Source of the DNA: Streptomyces sp. S.PNR 29
GTDB lineage: Bacteria > Actinomycetota > Actinomycetes > Streptomycetales > Streptomycetaceae
Length of the DNA: 64,000 nt
NCBI RefSeq assembly: GCF_030386795.1
Contig: NZ_JANUQM010000008.1
Coordinates: 248,001 to 312,000 of the forward strand
Direction: 5' to 3'
A program made the translations under genes and the position numbers. Below, in pieces: positions 59,025-64,000 of the stretch. Below the pieces are notes generated by a model. The model did not search any database. It saw only the letters and a program-made list of their open reading frames with translations, and was not told where the DNA came from. Every line of letters begins with the position of its first letter. Within the stretch, counting starts at the first letter, position 1.

Positions 59025-59711
59025 ATGACCATGGGATGGCAGTACCACACCGATCCGGTCCAGCCGCTGCGCGACTCCTACGAGGCCCTCGCCGCCGTCG
59101 TACGCCCTCTCGGCGACGAGGAGTCCTGGCAGCCGACCGGCTGCGCCGGCTGGGCCGTGCGCGATCTGGTCTTCCACTGCCTCGCCGACGCCCAGCGGGC
59201 GCTGGTCGCCCTGCACACCCCTGCCGACGGCCCGACCGACCGGGACGCCGTGACCTACTGGGAGGACTGGCGGCCCGACGCGGCCGGCGCGGCGAACGGC
59301 CGGCGCTGGGTACGGGTCTGCGCGAGCATGTTCCTCGACTTCGGGCCGCTGCGGGAGCTGTACCTGGAGACCGCGGCGGCCACCGTGAGGGCCGCCGCCG
59401 CGGCAGCGCCGGACCACCGCGTCGCCACCCAGGGCCACACCCTGACCGCCGGCGACCTCATGACCACCCTCGCCGTCGAGGCCACCGTCCACCACCTCGA
59501 CATGACCCTGCGGCTCCCGGCCGCGCCCGGACCGTCACCCAGTGGCCTGACCGCGGTCCGCGCCACCCTGGACGGCCTGCTGGGCCGCCCCGTTCCGGTG
59601 GACTGGAGCGACGAGCAGTACGCCCGCGCCGCCACCGGCCGGGCCCCGCTCACGGAGTCCGAACGCCATGCCCTGGGCACCGACGCGGAGCGCTTCCCGC
59701 TCTTCAGCTAG
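59025..59711 (+). CDS. Maleylpyruvate isomerase-type (DinB-like) mycothiol-dependent protein
   Basis: This 228-residue protein has the four-helix mycothiol-dependent maleylpyruvate isomerase N-terminal fold. LRDSYEALAAVVRPLGDEESWQPTGCAGWAVRDLVFHCLADAQRAL matches the 'W..pt.c.gW.v.dl..Hl' pattern. The metal-binding His residues are in VFHC and in AVEATVHHLDMTLRL. It probably acts on a thiol conjugate; the exact reaction is unknown. TAGGCT lies 8 nt before the ATG and no Shine-Dalgarno is present, so the transcript may be leaderless. Confidence 0.82.
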   Translation: MTMGWQYHTDPVQPLRDSYEALAAVVRPLGDEESWQPTGCAGWAVRDLVFHCLADAQRALVALHTPADGPTDRDAVTYWEDWRPDAAGAANGRRWVRVCASMFLDFGPLRELYLETAAATVRAAAAAAPDHRVATQGHTLTAGDLMTTLAVEATVHHLDMTLRLPAAPGPSPSGLTAVRATLDGLLGRPVPVDWSDEQYARAATGRAPLTESERHALGTDAERFPLFS

Positions 59712-59815
59712 AGCCCGTCCTGGATCGGGAAGCGGTGGCCTGTCGACCACCGTGTGCGAGCAACAGCAGGTTTCCGGCGGAGACCGTCATCGGACGGATG
59801 TGCGAGGATCCCCGG

Positions 59816-60418
59816 GTGAACGATCTACGTGTCCGCCCGGCCGCTGAGGCCGATCTGGCCACCCTCGTCCGCCTCCGCGACGCCGCCGCCCGCTGGATGC
59901 TGGCCCACGGCATCACCGGGCAGTGGCGGCCGGGGGAGCTGGACGAGGGCCACTTCCGCCGGGTCATGGCGCATGGCGAGGTCTGGCTCGCGGAGGCCGG
60001 CGGGCACATCGCCGGCGCCTGGGAGCTGTGGTGGGAGGACGAGGCGGCCTGGGGTCCGCAGCCGCCCGTGGCCGGGTACGTGCACCGGCTCATGGTGGAC
60101 CGGAGCACCGCCGCGCCAGGGACGGGGCGGCTGCTGCTGAGGGCCGCGGAACGCCGAGTGGCTGCGGTGGGACGGACGGCTGTGCGCCTGGACTGCCTGG
60201 CCGGTAACGCTCAGCTCAACGCCTACTACCGGAAGGCCGGTTACCGCGTCGTCGGGCTCAAGGAGGGCAAACCACAGCCGGGTGCGGCGCCGAAGTCCTT
60301 CACGTTGCTGGAGAAGGAGCTCCGGCACCCGGGGGAGCGCGGAGACCGGGGAGCTTCCGAACTCCCGTCGCCACCCGGACGCGGTACTGGGGGACCGAGG
60401 CCCGACTGGGCGCTCTGA
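59816..60418 (+). CDS. GNAT-family N-acetyltransferase
   Basis: This 200-residue acetyltransferase begins VNDLRVRPAAEADLATLVRLRDAAARWM. Acetyl-CoA motif A region YVHRLMVDRSTAAPGTGRLLLRAAERRV and motif B LDCLAGNAQLNAYYRKAGYRVVG are present. It has a Gly/Arg/Pro-rich C-terminal tail of about 35 residues not usual for the family. The substrate is unknown. GTG 59816 is the best start (GAGGAT 6 nt upstream); an ATG six codons earlier is possible. It is convergent with the sigma factor gene. Confidence 0.85.
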   Translation: MNDLRVRPAAEADLATLVRLRDAAARWMLAHGITGQWRPGELDEGHFRRVMAHGEVWLAEAGGHIAGAWELWWEDEAAWGPQPPVAGYVHRLMVDRSTAAPGTGRLLLRAAERRVAAVGRTAVRLDCLAGNAQLNAYYRKAGYRVVGLKEGKPQPGAAPKSFTLLEKELRHPGERGDRGASELPSPPGRGTGGPRPDWAL

Positions 60419-60429
60419 AAAGCGAGGCC

Positions 60430-61347
60430 TTAGTCCTTCCGCGCCCACGGCCGCAGCTTCTCCGGGTTGCGGACCGCCCAGATCCGGGCGACGCGCCCGC
60501 CGGAGACGTCGAACGAGGCTACGGTCACGACGACGCCGGCACGCTGGGCCACCAGGCCCGGCACACCGTTGACCGACCGCTCCAGGAGTTCGAGCCCCGG
60601 AGCCTTGTCGGCGATGGCGACCATGTACTGGGCGATGCGCGCGCCGCCCTCGACCGGGCGCAGGACGGTGCCGACCATGCCGCCGCCGTCGGCGGTCATC
60701 ACGGCAGCCGGGTCGAGCAGACCGACGAGGGCTGCGATGTCCTTGGTCTCCCATGCCTCTTTCACGTGCCGCACCACGTCGGCCTGGCCGGTCGCCGTCA
60801 CCGGAGCGCGCGTGACGCTCACCCGCCGCCGGGCGGAGGCCGCCAGCTGCTTGCAGGCGGCAGGGGTGCGGCCGAGAACATCGGCGATCTCGGCGAACGG
60901 GTACCGGAAGACGTCGTGCAGGACGAACGCCACCCGCTCGGCGGGTGTCATCGACTCCAGGACGACGAGGAAGGCCATGGTCACCGACTCGTCCAGAACG
61001 ATCTGGTCGGCCGGGTCCGCGGGACCGGTGGGGCCGGCGCCGCCCGCGTGGTCCCACTCGGTCCGGTCGGGCAGCGGCTCGGGCAGCCACGCGCCGACAT
61101 AGCGTTCACGGCGGGCCCGCGCCGAGCCGAGCAGGTCCAGGCAGATGCGGCTGGTCACGGTCGTCAGCCAGGCGCCGGGGGACAGGACCTCCTCCTGCCG
61201 GCTTCGCGGCAGCCCGTACCAGCGTGCGTAGGCATCCTGGACGGCGTCCTCGGCCTCGGACACCGAACCGAGCAACCGGTAGGCGACATTGATCAGTTGG
61301 CGTCGCTCGCCGACTATCTCGTCTGCGTCGGTCCCGGCAGTCCCCAT
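60430..61347 (-). CDS. sigJ: ECF41-type RNA polymerase sigma factor (SigJ-like)
   Basis: This 305-residue sigma factor has region 2 (LINVAYRLLGSVSEAEDAVQDAYARWY) and region 4 (LESMTPAERVAFVLHDVFRYPFAEIADVLGRTPAACKQLAASARRR). The linker motif YVGAWLPEPL and a C-terminal SnoaL-like extension with DGGG and NPEKL motifs define ECF41. In this group the extension, not a separate anti-sigma factor, controls activity. Typical partners are oxidoreductase/epimerase genes; here the divergent neighbour is instead a small membrane protein. Confidence 0.93.
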   Translation of the reverse strand: MGTAGTDADEIVGERRQLINVAYRLLGSVSEAEDAVQDAYARWYGLPRSRQEEVLSPGAWLTTVTSRICLDLLGSARARRERYVGAWLPEPLPDRTEWDHAGGAGPTGPADPADQIVLDESVTMAFLVVLESMTPAERVAFVLHDVFRYPFAEIADVLGRTPAACKQLAASARRRVSVTRAPVTATGQADVVRHVKEAWETKDIAALVGLLDPAAVMTADGGGMVGTVLRPVEGGARIAQYMVAIADKAPGLELLERSVNGVPGLVAQRAGVVVTVASFDVSGGRVARIWAVRNPEKLRPWARKD

Positions 61348-61450
61348 ACTTGGCCGCCCCCTCGCCTTACCTTTCGCAGGCCCGCGTCGTCGGGCTGATG
61401 AGACCTTATCGATCTACTTACTGCCCGAGGGCGGAAAAGGGGACTGTGAC

Positions 61451-61819
61451 ATGGCCACTCAGGTGACGGCGAACGCACGACGCGGCTCCTCGTTCCTGCA
61501 GATCGCGATCGGCCTGCAGACCTTGACCATCTTCCTTCAGGCGGTCTCCGCCGGACTGCTGCTGACCTCGGCCTACGGAGAGACGCTGCACAGTGTCGGA
61601 GCCCGTGTGATGTACGGGGCGTCGATGCTGTACGTGCTCGCGGCGGTGCTGGCGTGGAAGCCGGGCGGCGGCTCCCCCCGGCCTGTCTGGCACGCGTCAG
61701 GATTCCTCGTACTCGCCTCGGTCCAGGTCGTGCTGGGCATCGCGCACGTCCCGTCGGTCCATCTCCCCCTGGGGGTCCTGATGTTCGGTCTGAGTGTGCT
61801 GGCGCTGGCCCGCCGCTGA
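61451..61819 (+). CDS. Small four-helix membrane protein
   Basis: This 122-residue membrane protein has four helices (FLQIAIGLQTLTIFLQAVSAGLLL; RVMYGASMLYVLAAVLAW; ASGFLVLASVQVVLGIAHV; PLGVLMFGLSVLALARR). The family is not recognised. It is divergent from the ECF41 sigma factor gene with 103 nt between starts, the position where the sigma factor's target usually lies. GAAAAGGGG precedes the ATG by about 10 nt. Confidence 0.7.
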   Translation: MATQVTANARRGSSFLQIAIGLQTLTIFLQAVSAGLLLTSAYGETLHSVGARVMYGASMLYVLAAVLAWKPGGGSPRPVWHASGFLVLASVQVVLGIAHVPSVHLPLGVLMFGLSVLALARR

Positions 61820-61830
61820 GGTACGTGGTC

Positions 61831-62979
61831 CTAGGCGTCGCGGACCTCGCGGCTGTCCTCCCCGGATGTGCCGTCTCCCCTGACGGGTGCCGGACGCAGT
61901 GCCTTGGCGTTGTCCACGAGCTTCTCCAGTCTCCGCGTCAGCTGCCGCAGCGGGGAGCCGGTCTCCGGGTCGGGCTGCTGCGGCACGGGTGCGGCCGCGG
62001 CGGACTCGCGGTAGGCGGCCAGTGCCTCGTTGGCGCGCTCGGCCGCCTCCCGGTACAGGTCCCGGGACTTCGTCATGGCCTCCAGCGCCTCGCGGTACAT
62101 CGTCACGAGCTCACGCGCGCGGGCCAGTTCCTCCTCCAGCGTGAGCAGACGCCACTCCTCCCGCAGTGCCGTCAGCGCCCTGTCGCCTTCCTCCGGCAGC
62201 GGCCGCGTCAGGGCGGCGAACCCCGTCACCGCCGCGATCAGCTCGGACGGCTCCGAGCCGTCCAGGAAGACGGTGCGTACGGAGAAGTCCTGGGCGTCGT
62301 AGCCGGACGGCACCGGCGTCCCGGGCAGCACCACCGCGCCGCCGCGCGGCACCTCCACGTCCACGTCCCGCAGCGCCCAGTTCACGACCCGCAGCTGGTG
62401 CGGCGCGGCCCGGTGCTCCACGACCCGGTGCCGCAGCCCCGGCGGCAGATGCTCCGCCAGCGGTACGCGGCCCCGGTGGTCGGGTGTCATCGCCTCGTGG
62501 ACGACGATGTGGATGTTCCACGGGCTGCGTACGGCGTTCCTGAGCACCCGCCGCACGTCCTTGTCGTCCTCGGGCAGGCGGTTGATGCCCCGGAAGCGCA
62601 GGCCCGTGGCGATGTCGCGGTCCCAGGTGCTGTCCGGATCCCGGGGCCAGAACACGGCGGCCGGTGAGGGCCACTCAAGGCTCCAGGGCCGCTCCGCCTC
62701 GGCCACCAGGGTCCACTCCTGCCCGCCGCCAGAGGCGTGCGTCAGCGTCAGCCGGGCGCGGACCGTCACCTCCTCGGGCACCTTCCAGCGGGCTTCGAAG
62801 ACCGGCCCCGCGGCGTCCTCGGCCTCCGGCGGCTCCAGGAAGTCGTCGATGACCTGGCTGTCCTTGAGCTGTCGGAGGGTGCGCCGGACGGCGTCCTCCG
62901 CGGCGGATCCGAGGTGGCGGCCGCGGGCCAGCCAGACGGTGGCGGGAGTGGTGGGGCGGTCGGTGGAGGAGGTCGGCAT
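61831..62979 (-). CDS. Unrecognised protein with C-terminal coiled coil
   Basis: This 382-residue soluble protein is not recognised. Residues about 15-250 form a mixed alpha/beta region (VWLARGRHLGSAAEDAVRRTLRQLKDSQVIDDFLEPP; EWPSPAAVFWPRDPDSTWDRDIATGLRFRGINRLPEDDKDVRRVL; SPWNIHIVVHEAMT). A long helix or coiled coil follows at about 270-345 (REEWRLLTLEEELARARELVTMYREALEAMTKSRDLYREAAERANEAL) and the tail is charged. Its C-terminal layout suggests an oligomeric or membrane-proximal scaffold. An upstream in-frame extension is Arg-rich and unsupported, so the ATG at 62979 is used. Confidence 0.65.
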   Translation of the reverse strand: MPTSSTDRPTTPATVWLARGRHLGSAAEDAVRRTLRQLKDSQVIDDFLEPPEAEDAAGPVFEARWKVPEEVTVRARLTLTHASGGGQEWTLVAEAERPWSLEWPSPAAVFWPRDPDSTWDRDIATGLRFRGINRLPEDDKDVRRVLRNAVRSPWNIHIVVHEAMTPDHRGRVPLAEHLPPGLRHRVVEHRAAPHQLRVVNWALRDVDVEVPRGGAVVLPGTPVPSGYDAQDFSVRTVFLDGSEPSELIAAVTGFAALTRPLPEEGDRALTALREEWRLLTLEEELARARELVTMYREALEAMTKSRDLYREAAERANEALAAYRESAAAAPVPQQPDPETGSPLRQLTRRLEKLVDNAKALRPAPVRGDGTSGEDSREVRDA

Positions 62980-63097
62980 GAGTCCATCTGTGAGCGGGGG
63001 CACGTGCGGATGCCAGTATCGTCGCCCCAGGTCAACGGAGATCAACCGGGGGTCTTTCCGTGTCACCGCGCACCATGGGCACTGCCGTCGGCGATTC

Positions 63098-63418
63098 CTA
63101 CCCCTGCTCACCCTCCCTGTCGGGGTGCGCCTCGCGGCCCGTGACGATGTCCGTCACCCCGGACTCGTCGGCCGCGTCCTCGCCCGGGCGGGGCGTGCTC
63201 CGGCCGCCGGCCTGGCCGCCACCGGTGGTGCCGTAGCCGCCCGGCACACCGGGGACGCTGTCCGCGTCGGCCTGCTCACGGCTGATGTGCCGGGTGGCGC
63301 GCACTCCGGCACGCCGCTCCTCATGGCGGTAGCTGAAGGGGCGGGCCTTCGCACGCTCCTCCTCGGCCTGCTCGGCCGCCCGTGCCTTGTCCTGTGGGTC
63401 GGGGGTCTTGTCAGTCAT
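63098..63418 (-). CDS. Hydrophilic, probably disordered protein
   Basis: This 106-residue highly charged protein is rich in Glu, Arg, Ala and Gly (QDKARAAEQAEEERAKARPFSYRHEERRAGVRATRHISREQADADS, then a Gly/Thr/Arg tract). It has no membrane segment or catalytic motif and is not recognised. It follows the YihY-type gene by 39 nt on the same strand and may share its transcript. Confidence 0.6.
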   Translation of the reverse strand: MTDKTPDPQDKARAAEQAEEERAKARPFSYRHEERRAGVRATRHISREQADADSVPGVPGGYGTTGGGQAGGRSTPRPGEDAADESGVTDIVTGREAHPDREGEQG

Positions 63419-63457
63419 GGCGTCCGCGTACCCACCGGTGGCGGCGCCATGACCGGC

Positions 63458-64000
63458 TCATTCGTCCGGCGCCGCCCGCCGTCGGTCCTGGTCGTCCCAG
63501 GCGCGGGTGTCGCGGGGCTCGACGTACGGCTCGCTGTCGGGCGGATAGCCGGCGGCCATGACGCGCTGCCGGGACAGCTCTGCGTCGAACTCCAGGCCGA
63601 GAAGGATGGCGATGTTGGTCACCCACAGCCAGACCAGGAAAATGATCACGCCGGCCAGGGTTCCGTAGGTCTTGTTGTACGAGCCGAAGTTCGCCACGTA
63701 GAAGGCGAACCCGGCGGAGGCGACCAACCAGATCACCAGGGCGAGAAGACTGCCGGGAGTGATCCACCTGAAGCCCCGGACCCGGGCGTTCGGGGTGGCC
63801 CAGTACAGGATCGCGATCATGGTCGTGACGAGCAGGGCCAGCACCGGCCACTTGGCGATCGACCACACCGTCAGCGCGGTGTCGCCGAGGCCCAGGACGT
63901 CGCCCGCCTCCTCGGCCAGGCTGCCGGTGAACACCACGATGAGCGCGCTCACCACGGCCAGCAACAGCAGCACCACGGTCAGGGCCACCCGGAGCGGCAG
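63458..64000 (-). CDS. YihY/BrkB-family membrane protein, 5' end outside window
   Basis: This is the C-terminal 180 residues of a polytopic protein. Membrane helices are LTVVLLLLAVVSALIVVFTGSLA, WPVLALLVTTMIAILYWATPN, ITPGSLLALVIWLVASAGFAFYV and the hallmark segment NFGSYNKTYGTLAGVIIFLVWLWVTNIAILLGLEFDAEL. That last block is characteristic of the YihY family (formerly and wrongly called RNase BN). The tail is hydrophilic and Arg/Asp-rich. Function is unknown; transport or envelope roles are suspected. The frame is open to the window edge, so the start is not visible. Confidence 0.93.
   Translation of the reverse strand: MPLRVALTVVLLLLAVVSALIVVFTGSLAEEAGDVLGLGDTALTVWSIAKWPVLALLVTTMIAILYWATPNARVRGFRWITPGSLLALVIWLVASAGFAFYVANFGSYNKTYGTLAGVIIFLVWLWVTNIAILLGLEFDAELSRQRVMAAGYPPDSEPYVEPRDTRAWDDQDRRRAAPDE

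Noticed and set aside
1..64000. CRISPR arrays, tRNA/rRNA genes, integrase/att sites, intact IS elements
   Set aside because: No regular spacer-repeat array, cloverleaf with CCA-like end, rRNA core, recombinase or transposase motif was found on reading both strands.

Overview
This window looks like chromosomal DNA of a Streptomyces species or a close relative. GC is very high and third positions are strongly G/C. GTG and TTG starts are common, and several genes appear leaderless, with a TANNNT -10 element 7-8 nt before the start codon. The family content is also typical: an XRE-DUF5753/DUF397/ATP-binding module, DUF574 methyltransferases, SpoIIE-type phosphatases, DUF5709, DUF5133, an ECF41 sigma factor and a 20S proteasome beta subunit. 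I see no rRNA, tRNA, CRISPR array, integrase or intact insertion sequence. The layout is mosaic, with short operons and many solo genes.

Layout. 0-13.7 kb: a DMT-type transporter, a membrane-anchored S1 protease, a DUF574 methyltransferase, a DUF3800 protein divergent from a MalY-type aminotransferase, an oxidoreductase behind a LacI-like palindrome, an OB-fold protein and a TetR regulator that share one operator sequence, and an ANTAR-GAF-PAS-SpoIIE phosphatase. 14-21 kb: an RpiR regulator, a stand-alone DUF3662 protein, a GT39-like membrane transferase, a Tat-exported PAP2/haloperoxidase-like protein, and a BadF-type sugar kinase. 20.6-27.1 kb: a ROK regulator followed by a carbohydrate ABC importer and a heparinase II/III-like protein, which together look like a glycan uptake and degradation locus. 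27.2-31.2 kb: a P-loop kinase, then beta-phosphoglucomutase coupled to a GH65 phosphorylase. 31.4-38.7 kb: a membrane glycosyltransferase, an orphan but catalytically complete proteasome beta subunit, a Ni/Co permease behind a probable Nur box, and a GNAT enzyme behind an 18-residue leader peptide. 38.8-41.1 kb: a HelR-like rifamycin-resistance helicase with a rifamycin-associated element (RAE) upstream.

42-50 kb is the most disturbed part. It holds a fragment of an MmyB-type regulator beside a hairpin flanked by 9-bp direct repeats, an aldo/keto reductase, a second DUF574 methyltransferase, an AbaA/WhiJ-like module with a coupled fourth gene, and a decayed ABC exporter whose Walker A region is deleted. 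50-64 kb: a GlxA-type regulator divergent from a DUF2269 membrane protein, a minimal ATP-grasp RiPP (graspetide) locus tgmA-tgmB, a three-gene molybdenum hydroxylase operon whose large subunit is cut by one in-frame TGA, an ECF41 sigma factor divergent from a small membrane protein, an unrecognised coiled-coil protein, and the end of a YihY/BrkB protein.

The best leads are the tgmAB precursor/maturase pair, the helR-RAE unit, the orphan proteasome beta subunit, the leader peptide with its overlapping hairpin, the operator pairs that tie regulators to targets, and the nonsense-interrupted molybdenum hydroxylase. All calls come from reading the sequence; no database search was run.
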